Shown here one piece after another: positions 1 through 5,828 of a DNA stretch of 7,964 nt. This stretch comes from Lachnospiraceae bacterium (lineage in GTDB: Bacteria > Bacillota_A > Clostridia > Lachnospirales > Lachnospiraceae). The stretch spans positions 1-7,964 of the forward strand of contig JAFXWR010000270.1 in NCBI GenBank assembly GCA_017542725.1. Direction: 5' to 3'. A program made the translations under genes and the position numbers. The first letter of the stretch is position 1; the number at the start of each line of letters is the position of its first letter. Below the pieces are notes generated by a model. It saw only the letters and a program-made list of their open reading frames with translations, made no database searches and had not been told where the DNA came from.

Positions 1-506
1 CAATTAATGATGAAGAACTGGTGGGAGATCATACTTTTAGAAAGTATTTATACAAGAGGCAACTGTGTTCTATCTATAATCAAGAAAAAATTGATGCACT
101 TAAGGACTTACTTGATTCAACTGATGATAGAGTGATTATCTTTTACACTTGGAATAAAGAGTTAAGCATTATAAAGTCGTTAGTGGGTGATAGACCTATA
201 TCAGAAGTCAATGGTCATACTAAAGACTTAACTAATTATGAGACTCAAGATGACAGCATAACTTTAGTGCAGTATCAATCAGGTGCCAAGGGTCTAAATC
301 TTCAAAAGGCAAACAAGATGATATTTTTCACACCTACAGACAAATCTGACGATTACCAACAGGCTATTAAAAGAATACATAGAATAGGACAAAAGTCCAC
401 TTGTTTCTATTATCGGTTAATCGTAGAGAACAGTATAGAGACGGATATTTATAGAGCATTAGAGAAGCAACAAGATTATACAGACTATTTATTTGAGGAG
501 GATTAA
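1..506 (+). CDS. SNF2-family DNA helicase/translocase, C-terminal part (5' truncated)
   Basis: This is the C-terminal RecA-like lobe of an SF2/SNF2 ATPase, which moves along double-stranded DNA using ATP. The reading frame is open back to base 3, so the GTG at 21 is only an internal valine and the true start lies upstream of the window. Visible motifs are a motif IV-like strand (VIIFYTW, about 136-156), motif V (QSGAKGLNL, 276-302) and motif VI (KRIHRIGQ, 369-392) with the arginines expected for ATP hydrolysis. About 167 residues are present; the Walker A and DEAH-type lobe is outside the window. Phage SNF2 proteins of this kind often sit next to VRR-NUC genes, as here, and are thought to remodel replication or recombination intermediates; their exact role is not established. 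The next gene's ribosome binding site lies inside its last codons, which suggests translational coupling. The family call is secure; the role is inferred. Confidence 0.9.
   Translation, partial: INDEELVGDHTFRKYLYKRQLCSIYNQEKIDALKDLLDSTDDRVIIFYTWNKELSIIKSLVGDRPISEVNGHTKDLTNYETQDDSITLVQYQSGAKGLNLQKANKMIFFTPTDKSDDYQQAIKRIHRIGQKSTCFYYRLIVENSIETDIYRALEKQQDYTDYLFEED
495..501 (+). promoter_or_regulatory. Ribosome binding site that fixes a TTG start
   Basis: GAGGAGG lies nine bases before the TTG at 511 and inside the end of the SNF2 gene. The frame of the following gene is also open from a TTG at 493, but that would place this Shine-Dalgarno inside codons 1-3, so 511 is the better start. Confidence 0.75.
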
Positions 507-510
507 CATT

Positions 511-978
511 TTGAATAAATGCAAATTAATAACTGAAGGTAAGAGCGAGTCAATTTGTGGAAAAGATATGTGCTGCAATTTTTGCGAGTCACCTTGTGAT
601 AAGAAATGTGATAAAGACTCAAAAACTTGTGGTTATTTATCAGATACAAATGAAACAACTGATGGAGCAGTAGTTAATAAGTCTGTTGACGCATTTCTTA
701 AAACTAATGAGGATACACTCCGTGAAATTAGAGATTTTGAAATACAACTCACAAAATTAACAGAGCAGAAGACAATACTTAAAGAGAAGCTACTCAAAGC
801 TATGCAGGAGTTTAATATAAAGTCATTCCAAAATGACTACATAAAACTCACATACATTGCTCCAACTACAAGAGAGAGTATTGACTCAAAAGCTCTAAAG
901 GCAAATGAACCAGAAATTGCCAAGAAATATTTAAGAGTATCAGAAGTTAAGGCATCAGTTAAGGTCGAAGTTAAGTAG
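511..978 (+). CDS. Cysteine-rich, coiled-coil phage protein of unknown function (Gp157-like layout)
   Basis: I do not firmly recognise this protein. From the TTG at 511 it is 155 residues. Residues 4-40 hold eight cysteines (4, 16, 21, 22, 25, 29, 33, 40), a density that suggests a small metal-binding or disulfide-rich module. Residues of about 58-100 are charged and heptad-like, predicted to be a coiled coil. The end (about 105-155) looks like beta strands and contains the stretch IDSKALKANEP. A coiled coil followed by a short beta-rich end is reminiscent of Sipho_Gp157-type proteins found in phage recombination clusters, but the match is only in layout. Its position between SNF2 and VRR-NUC genes suggests a role in DNA processing, perhaps as an accessory or nuclease-modulating factor; this is inference. 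There is no signal peptide or membrane segment. It could also be a fusion of two small phage genes. Confidence 0.75.
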   Translation: MNKCKLITEGKSESICGKDMCCNFCESPCDKKCDKDSKTCGYLSDTNETTDGAVVNKSVDAFLKTNEDTLREIRDFEIQLTKLTEQKTILKEKLLKAMQEFNIKSFQNDYIKLTYIAPTTRESIDSKALKANEPEIAKKYLRVSEVKASVKVEVK

Positions 979-989
979 TAGGTTATGAA

Positions 990-1325
990 ATGGCAGGACA
1001 AGAAAAACAATTTGAAAATAAAGTGAGAGCATACTTAAACTCTATCGGTGCTTATGTTTATAAGACTATGGGTGGCCTTTTTACTAAATCAGGCATTGCA
1101 GACTTACTTGTTTGTTATAAGGGATATTTTATAGCCATAGAACTCAAAGCTAAAGATGGCAAGCCATCGGCACTTCAAATCTATAACAAGAAGTTAGTTG
1201 AAAGAGCAGGTGGCATATCTATCATTTTATACCCTCAGTATTTTAATAAATTAAAAGAGTTCTTAAAGAGCCTTAAACCAATAGACCACACAATATATTT
1301 AGATCTGGAGGGTATTCCAGTATGA
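990..1325 (+). CDS. VRR-NUC domain nuclease
   Basis: This 111-residue protein is a stand-alone VRR-NUC nuclease of the PD-(D/E)XK superfamily. The catalytic pattern is clear: E9 in the first helix, D38 in the KSGIADLL stretch, then E51 and K53 in the IELKAK stretch, with Q63 in the following helix. The length fits phage and prophage single-domain members, which resemble the nuclease part of FAN1. Some family members cut branched DNA such as Holliday junctions, so a role in resolving replication or recombination intermediates is likely. The ATG at 990 has only a weak upstream site (TAGG, 979-982); a nearer ATG at 985 is out of frame. The stop overlaps the next gene's start (ATGA at 1322-1325), a sign of translational coupling. 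The family call is strong; the substrate is not shown by the sequence. Confidence 0.9.
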   Translation: MAGQEKQFENKVRAYLNSIGAYVYKTMGGLFTKSGIADLLVCYKGYFIAIELKAKDGKPSALQIYNKKLVERAGGISIILYPQYFNKLKEFLKSLKPIDHTIYLDLEGIPV

Positions 1326-2905
1326 GCATAATGACAAGAGACCATGTAAGTCATAGCCAACTTGAGACATTTAGAGGATGTCCTTATAGATATAAATTAG
1401 CATATGAAGATGAATTAACTGTGTTACCAGACTTTGACTATGCTGACAACGCTCTACTTCTTGGAACTTGTATTCATAAGGCACTTGAAACTGGTGATGT
1501 CACTAATGCAATAAATGAGTATTACAACTCTTATCCATCTATAGATGATGCACATATCACTGAAGCTCTAAAGATGGAATTAGTACTTGAGAGAACACTT
1601 CCAATAGTGCCAAGTGGTGAACACGAGATAGAACTAAAAGTCAAAGAGCACGGCATAACATTTCTTGGATACATTGATTTGTTAGTTGACAATAAAGATG
1701 GAACATATGACATCTATGACTTTAAGTATTCAAATAACATTGAGCACTATCTACAGTCACCACAGTTATCACTTTATAAACATTTTGCTGAACTCAAAGG
1801 TTATAAAATCAATAAATTACATTTTTTATTCATTCCAAAGATAACCATTAAGCAGCTATCAACCGAAACAGTCCAGCAATATAGAAATAGAATTATTGAT
1901 GCATTTCTAACTGATACAAATTATAACCCAAAGATTGTGGAAGTAATGTATTCAGAGAATCATATAAAGAATTATTACGACACAATTGAAAGAATAAAAG
2001 AAGCAGAAGAGACAGGTGTATTTCCTAAACAATATAATACTTGTTTCTTCTGTGGATTTAAAAAATATTGCGAAAGCGAAGGAGATATTAATTATATGTT
2101 ATTACCAAAAACTGAAAGAAGAGATATTAGTAAAGTAGTGAAGAGAAAAATATGGATTTATGGTGCACCATTTTCAGGCAAGACAACTTTGCTTGATGAG
2201 TCACCAAATCCTCTAAATTTGAACACTGACGGCAACATTAACTTTGTTACTATGCCAGTAGTTCCAATCAAAGATGAAGTAACAACTGAAGGAAGACTTG
2301 TTAATCGTAAGTTCGCATGGGCTGTATTTAAAGAGACCATAGAAGAGCTTGAGAAGCACCAGAATGACTTTAAGACCATAATCATTGACTTAGTTGATGA
2401 TATGAGAGAGTATTGCAGAATTTTTGAGTATGACAAGTTGAAGATTCAACATGAGTCAGATGCGGGCTTTGGTCGCGGGTACGACATGATTAAGACAGAG
2501 TTCTTATCAACTATGAAGAGATTTTTTAATCTTCCATATGAGAACTTGATAATTGTAAGCCACGAAGACACTACTCGTGATATTACAACAAAGTCAGGTC
2601 AGAACATCACAAAGATTAAACCAAATATTCAAGAGGCATTAGCTAACAAACTTGCTGGTATGGTAGATATAGTTGCAAGAGTAGTAGTAGAAGAAGATGG
2701 CAGTAGAACACTTAACTTCAAATCAGATGAAGTAGTGTTTGGTGGTGGCAGACTGCGTGGCATTAAGACAACAAAGATACCACTCAAGTGGGCAGAGTTA
2801 GTTAAGGTGTACGACTCAGTAGCAACAACTACACCACAGCCTACAGTAGCAGATGCAACACAAGAAACACAGCCTACAGAAAAGAGAGAATCAAGGTTAG
2901 ATTAA
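1322..2905 (+). CDS. PD-(D/E)XK nuclease fused to Sak4/AAA-type ATPase
   Basis: This 527-residue protein has two parts. Residues 10-255 are a RecB/Cas4-like PD-(D/E)XK nuclease. They show SHSQLETFRGCP with C20, H52 in a GTCIH motif, D119 in GYIDLL, D133 and K135 in YDFKYS, and Q148/Y152. C20 with C241, C244 and C250 gives the four-cysteine layout of iron-sulfur nucleases such as AddB and Cas4. Residues 275-495 are a RecA-like ATPase of the phage AAA_24/Sak4 type, with Walker A GAPFSGKTT (281-289), Walker B TIIID (352-356) and a sensor-like IIVSHED (410-416). The last 30 residues are a threonine-, glutamine- and proline-rich tail. GGAGGG at 1307-1312 supports the start at 1322. The likely job is end resection joined to strand annealing in phage recombination. 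In related phages I would expect these domains as two adjacent genes. The frame runs through the junction without a visible break, but an internal start lies there. Confidence 0.9.
   Translation: MSIMTRDHVSHSQLETFRGCPYRYKLAYEDELTVLPDFDYADNALLLGTCIHKALETGDVTNAINEYYNSYPSIDDAHITEALKMELVLERTLPIVPSGEHEIELKVKEHGITFLGYIDLLVDNKDGTYDIYDFKYSNNIEHYLQSPQLSLYKHFAELKGYKINKLHFLFIPKITIKQLSTETVQQYRNRIIDAFLTDTNYNPKIVEVMYSENHIKNYYDTIERIKEAEETGVFPKQYNTCFFCGFKKYCESEGDINYMLLPKTERRDISKVVKRKIWIYGAPFSGKTTLLDESPNPLNLNTDGNINFVTMPVVPIKDEVTTEGRLVNRKFAWAVFKETIEELEKHQNDFKTIIIDLVDDMREYCRIFEYDKLKIQHESDAGFGRGYDMIKTEFLSTMKRFFNLPYENLIIVSHEDTTRDITTKSGQNITKIKPNIQEALANKLAGMVDIVARVVVEEDGSRTLNFKSDEVVFGGGRLRGIKTTKIPLKWAELVKVYDSVATTTPQPTVADATQETQPTEKRESRLD
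2079..2084 (+). promoter_or_regulatory. Internal Shine-Dalgarno at the nuclease/ATPase junction
   Basis: AAGGAG sits 11 bases before an in-frame ATG at 2096. It lies in the few codons between the last iron-sulfur cysteine (C250) and the ATPase domain, exactly where a separate gene would start. Confidence 0.5.
2096..2905 (+). CDS. Possible internal start product: stand-alone Sak4-like ATPase
   Basis: This is a proposed nested gene in the same frame as the nuclease-ATPase fusion. Starting at Met259 of the fusion it would give a 269-residue protein holding only the ATPase domain: Walker A at residues 23-31 and Walker B at 94-98 of the short form. That length and the position of the P-loop near the N-terminus are what is expected of free-standing phage AAA_24/Sak4 proteins. 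The evidence for separate translation is the AAGGAG at 2079-2084 with 11-base spacing to ATG. AGG and GAG triplets are common in this purine-rich coding DNA, so chance is possible. The site may be a relic of an ancestral separate gene, or may still give both a fused and a free ATPase. It adds no coding capacity beyond the fusion. Confidence 0.4.
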   Translation: MLLPKTERRDISKVVKRKIWIYGAPFSGKTTLLDESPNPLNLNTDGNINFVTMPVVPIKDEVTTEGRLVNRKFAWAVFKETIEELEKHQNDFKTIIIDLVDDMREYCRIFEYDKLKIQHESDAGFGRGYDMIKTEFLSTMKRFFNLPYENLIIVSHEDTTRDITTKSGQNITKIKPNIQEALANKLAGMVDIVARVVVEEDGSRTLNFKSDEVVFGGGRLRGIKTTKIPLKWAELVKVYDSVATTTPQPTVADATQETQPTEKRESRLD

Positions 2906-2935
2906 TATTAAGTAGAGAGGAGATAAAAAAATATT

Positions 2936-3418
2936 ATGAGAGATAATAGTTATTTTAGTCAGTTTGATGACAAAGTTGATGAAGAGTTTAATAAAGCAGT
3001 TGAAGAAGCCGAAAAAGAAAATGGTGAGAAGAAATTTGAAGAGTTGCCTGATGGTAAGTATGAAGTGGTAATCAGCGATATGATTATCAAGAAGTCAAAG
3101 AAAGATGAGTGGATGCTTCAAGTTACATTCAAAGTTATCCAAGGACAGTATGAGAAGAGACTTGCTTGGGCTTACTTCTTACTTAGACCACAAAATGTCC
3201 ACTTCGCAAATGTGTTCTTAAGATCACTTGAGTCAGGTCTTGAAGTTAAGTACCACACTCAAAAGCAATATGCTGAACTCATTGATAACATCTTGATTAC
3301 CATAACCGGTAGTAAGGAGTATGGTCTTGAGATTAAGACAAATGACAAAGGCTTTAGAAATTACAAGATTATCAAAGTGTTTGATGTAAAGCAAGATGAT
3401 GAAGTGCCATTCACTTAA
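2936..3418 (+). CDS. DUF669 family protein, probable single-stranded DNA-binding protein
   Basis: This 160-residue protein matches the phage DUF669 family: an acidic N-terminus (residues 1-36, with FSQFDDKVDEEF), then a beta-rich core starting at LPDGKYEV and running to about residue 150, and a short acidic tail. DUF669 genes regularly sit beside Sak4/AAA ATPase and polymerase genes in phage replication modules and are thought to be single-stranded DNA-binding proteins; I treat that as likely rather than proven. The C-terminus reads DDEVPFT, closely resembling the DDDIPF tip with which bacterial SSB recruits partners, but with one extra threonine. GAGGAG at 2917-2922 precedes the ATG at 2936 by 13 bases, a rather long spacing; no better start is visible. 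It is likely made in large amounts together with its neighbours. Confidence 0.85.
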   Translation: MRDNSYFSQFDDKVDEEFNKAVEEAEKENGEKKFEELPDGKYEVVISDMIIKKSKKDEWMLQVTFKVIQGQYEKRLAWAYFLLRPQNVHFANVFLRSLESGLEVKYHTQKQYAELIDNILITITGSKEYGLEIKTNDKGFRNYKIIKVFDVKQDDEVPFT

Positions 3419-3437
3419 TGGTCGGAAGGAGTAGATT

Positions 3438-5108
3438 ATGATCTTCTATGACATGGAGGTCTTCAAATATGACTGGTTAGTAGTTCTTGCTGACTACAGT
3501 AATAAAGATTTTAAGACAATAGTAAATAACCCTGACCAGATAATTGAATACTTTAATGTCCACAAAAATGATATATGGGTCGGTTTCAATAATAAAAACT
3601 ATGACCAATACATTTTTAAGGGCATACTAACAGGACATAATCCTTATAAGATAAGCCGACACATCATTGCTAACAAAATGCCAGGATTTAGTTATAGAGA
3701 TGATATGAAGAAAATCTACATGTCAAACTACGATGTTTATAACACTCTACAACACGGACTCAAATTTTATGAAGGTTCTATGGGTGACTCTATTGAAGAG
3801 TCATCCGTATCCTTCGATATAGAGCGTAAGTTAACTGAAGAAGAACTAAAAGAAGTTGAGAAATATTGTAGACACGATGTAGAAGAAACTATAAAGATTT
3901 TCTTTAAGAGAAAGGATGACTTTGTAGCACAACTTGGTCTTATTAAATTAACAGGTAAGCCTCATCTTATGCCAAGAACTCAAACACAAATAGCATCGCA
4001 AATGTTAAATGCTGAAGCATTAACTGATACATCTGATGAGTTTGATGTTGATACACCAAGGACTCTTAACTTAACAAAATACTCATACATAAAAGAGTGG
4101 TATTTAGACTCTAATAATATGAACTACGAAAAATCACTAACAACTAAAGTAGCAGGTGTTGACCATATTTTTGGCTTTGGAGGACTTCACGGAGCAAGAG
4201 AAAAGTATCATCATAAGGGCAAAATTCTTGTTATGGATGTTGCATCACTTTATCCAAGTTTAATGATTAATTACAACTTGCTATCAAGGGCAGTGGTCGA
4301 TCCAACGATTTATAAAGAGTTAAGGGACAAGAGACTGCAGTATAAGAAAGAGCATAACAATCTACATTTGCCACTTAAACTCATATTAAACAAAACTTAT
4401 GGGGCAATGAAAGATAGAAATAATACTCTTTATGACCCACGGAATGCTAATAGAGTTTGTATCTATGGTCAACTACTGTTACTTGATTTGATAGAGAAGT
4501 TAGAGCCTTACTGCACACTCATTCAAAGTAATACTGATGGCCTATTCATTACTGATTATGTTAATAAGGTTTATGACATAGCAGAAGAATGGCAAGCTCG
4601 CACACACTTACAACTTGAGTTTACTGAAGCTGTAGAGATTTGGCAAAAGGATGTAAACAACTATGTTCTCACTTTACAAGATGGCTCACTTAAGACCAAG
4701 GGTGCATATGTTAAAGAACTATCAGACCTTGATTATGGAGATTATCCAATAATTAACAAAGCCATTATTAACTACTTAACAAAAAACATACCTGTTGAGC
4801 AGACCATAAACTCTAACACTTCATTAATTGATTTTCAGATGGTTTGTAAAATCACAGGCAAGTTCTCGGCTATTTATTATGGGAACACGAGATTACAAGA
4901 GAAATGTGTGAGAGTGTTTGCTGGACCAGCAACTAATCCAGGTATTTTTAAGCAACATGCTGAGAGTTTATCTTTTTATAAAATACCCAATACACCTGAG
5001 CATGTATTTATCGATAACACAGACATTCACGGAAAAGTTACACCAAGCACATTAGATAAAAAGTTTTATATTGATTTAGCAAAGAGAAGATTGGAGGAAT
5101 TTATATGA
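3438..5108 (+). CDS. Family B DNA polymerase with 3'-5' exonuclease
   Basis: This 556-residue replicative polymerase copies DNA and proofreads. The exonuclease is at the N-terminus: Exo I D5/E7 (FYDMEVF), Exo II around N54-D56 (NYDQYIF) and Exo III Y143/D147 (YCRHD). The polymerase palm follows: a GGLHGA loop (248-253), motif A D267 in DVASLYPS, motif B K314-G322 (KLILNKTYG), motif C NTDG with D367, and a KTKGAYVK stretch like the KxY motif after about residue 415. In motif C the first aspartate of the usual DTDS is asparagine (N365), but the essential second one is kept. Motifs A and B are only 47 residues apart, which leaves no room for the TPR2 insertion of protein-primed polymerases, so priming by the downstream Prim-Pol is likely. 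AAGGAG at 3426-3431 sits six bases before the ATG. Its stop overlaps the ATG of a tiny ORF. The family assignment is firm. Confidence 0.93.
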   Translation: MIFYDMEVFKYDWLVVLADYSNKDFKTIVNNPDQIIEYFNVHKNDIWVGFNNKNYDQYIFKGILTGHNPYKISRHIIANKMPGFSYRDDMKKIYMSNYDVYNTLQHGLKFYEGSMGDSIEESSVSFDIERKLTEEELKEVEKYCRHDVEETIKIFFKRKDDFVAQLGLIKLTGKPHLMPRTQTQIASQMLNAEALTDTSDEFDVDTPRTLNLTKYSYIKEWYLDSNNMNYEKSLTTKVAGVDHIFGFGGLHGAREKYHHKGKILVMDVASLYPSLMINYNLLSRAVVDPTIYKELRDKRLQYKKEHNNLHLPLKLILNKTYGAMKDRNNTLYDPRNANRVCIYGQLLLLDLIEKLEPYCTLIQSNTDGLFITDYVNKVYDIAEEWQARTHLQLEFTEAVEIWQKDVNNYVLTLQDGSLKTKGAYVKELSDLDYGDYPIINKAIINYLTKNIPVEQTINSNTSLIDFQMVCKITGKFSAIYYGNTRLQEKCVRVFAGPATNPGIFKQHAESLSFYKIPNTPEHVFIDNTDIHGKVTPSTLDKKFYIDLAKRRLEEFI

Positions 5109-5191
5109 TTGAAATAAATAATAAACACCAAGGAGGATGCCATGCCACGAAAAAAGCAGTCGATAGAAGTTGCGACAACATCACAAACTAA
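5105..5191 (+). CDS. Tiny ORF (28 codons) after the polymerase gene, doubtful
   Basis: An ATG at 5105 overlaps the polymerase stop (ATGA) and is preceded by GGAGG at 5093-5097 with seven-base spacing, which is an excellent translation signal. The frame gives 28 residues starting MIEINNKHQGG and ends at 5191, overlapping the HAD-fusion gene by 50 bases in another frame. No domain is recognisable, and the second half simply reads the neighbour's DNA out of frame. It may be a coupling mini-ORF that carries ribosomes onto the next start, a remnant of a lost gene, or chance. It is listed because its ribosome binding site is as good as those of the real genes. Confidence 0.25.
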   Translation: MIEINNKHQGGCHATKKAVDRSCDNITN

Positions 5192-5813
5192 CACCAAGGC
5201 AATGCGAGATGCAAGGCACTCTAAAGTTGTATCAACAATAGCACCAATAGTTAAAGAGTTACCAACTATACCAATAACTCACTTTGATTGTAGAGAGGCA
5301 CTCTCTAACGGCATTATGTGCTGCCTTGCAGGAATAGTGGGAGATGATTACAGGAGCTTTTATGCTTATAAGATACTCGCATTTTATAGAGAGCATAAGA
5401 AATATAGAGAGTTCTTCAATTTTGCACATAACTTAAGAACTCATAAACTTAAGAGAGATGACTTTAAGTCAGAGTATCAAACATTAGTTGATGGTTATAA
5501 CTTTAAAAATAAGACCATAGCCGTGGACTTTGACGGAACGCTCTGCACTAACAAGTATCCAGAGATTGGTCTACCAAATGTGAATCTAATAGAGCGACTC
5601 ATTAAACTTAAAGATAACAACACCATAATTCTTTGGACTTGCAGGACAGGGAAGCAATTAAATAGTGCGGTAGAGTGGTGCAAAAAACACGGATTAGAGT
5701 TTGACTATGTTAATGAGAACTCTGAACTAACACTTGCAAAATACAACTATGAGGACTCAAGGAAAATAACAGCGGACATTTATATTGATGATAGAGCGAT
5801 GAAGAGTTTGTAA
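5142..5813 (+). CDS. HAD-superfamily phosphatase with unknown N-terminal helical domain
   Basis: This 223-residue protein has two parts. Residues 122-223 are a compact HAD-type hydrolase: motif I VDFDGTL with nucleophile D129 and acid D131, motif II T166 in ILWTCRTG, K208 as a possible motif III lysine, and motif IV YIDDRA with D216/D217. No cap domain of any size is present, so the substrate may be large or a nucleotide. Similar small HAD proteins are common in phages, but their substrates are mostly unknown. Residues 1-45 are basic and polar, probably flexible. Residues 46-118 form a helical, aromatic- and cysteine-containing domain that I do not recognise. AGGAGG at 5131-5136 supports the ATG at 5142; an ATG at 5137 is out of frame. 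Its place between polymerase and primase suggests nucleotide clean-up or end processing during replication, which is inference. Confidence 0.85.
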   Translation: MPRKKQSIEVATTSQTNTKAMRDARHSKVVSTIAPIVKELPTIPITHFDCREALSNGIMCCLAGIVGDDYRSFYAYKILAFYREHKKYREFFNFAHNLRTHKLKRDDFKSEYQTLVDGYNFKNKTIAVDFDGTLCTNKYPEIGLPNVNLIERLIKLKDNNTIILWTCRTGKQLNSAVEWCKKHGLEFDYVNENSELTLAKYNYEDSRKITADIYIDDRAMKSL

Positions 5814-5828
5814 GAGGGGGCAAATATA

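Noticed and set aside
21..506. GTG at 21 as the true start of the SNF2 protein
   Set aside because: The frame is open upstream to the window edge and the helicase is missing its first lobe, so the gene is simply truncated by the window.
493..978. Longer form of the cysteine-rich protein starting at TTG 493
   Set aside because: Its first codons are the Shine-Dalgarno GAGGAGG itself, and no ribosome binding site is positioned for 493. TTG at 511 has ideal spacing.
1531..1713. Minus-strand ORF of 60 codons
   Set aside because: It lies inside the nuclease domain of the fusion gene, resembles no family, and is best explained as a shadow.
1322..2110. Cas4 of a CRISPR system
   Set aside because: The nuclease half has Cas4-like cysteines, but there is no repeat array or other cas gene, and the context is a phage recombination cluster.
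2158..2436. Minus-strand ORF of 92 codons
   Set aside because: It is antisense to the Walker A and Walker B coding region; serine- and leucine-rich composition is typical of a shadow.
3438..5108. Protein-primed (phi29-like) polymerase
   Set aside because: There is no room for a TPR2 insertion between motifs A and B, and a Prim-Pol primase is encoded nearby.
5495..5683. Minus-strand ORF of 62 codons
   Set aside because: It is antisense to the HAD motifs, with no recognisable domain.
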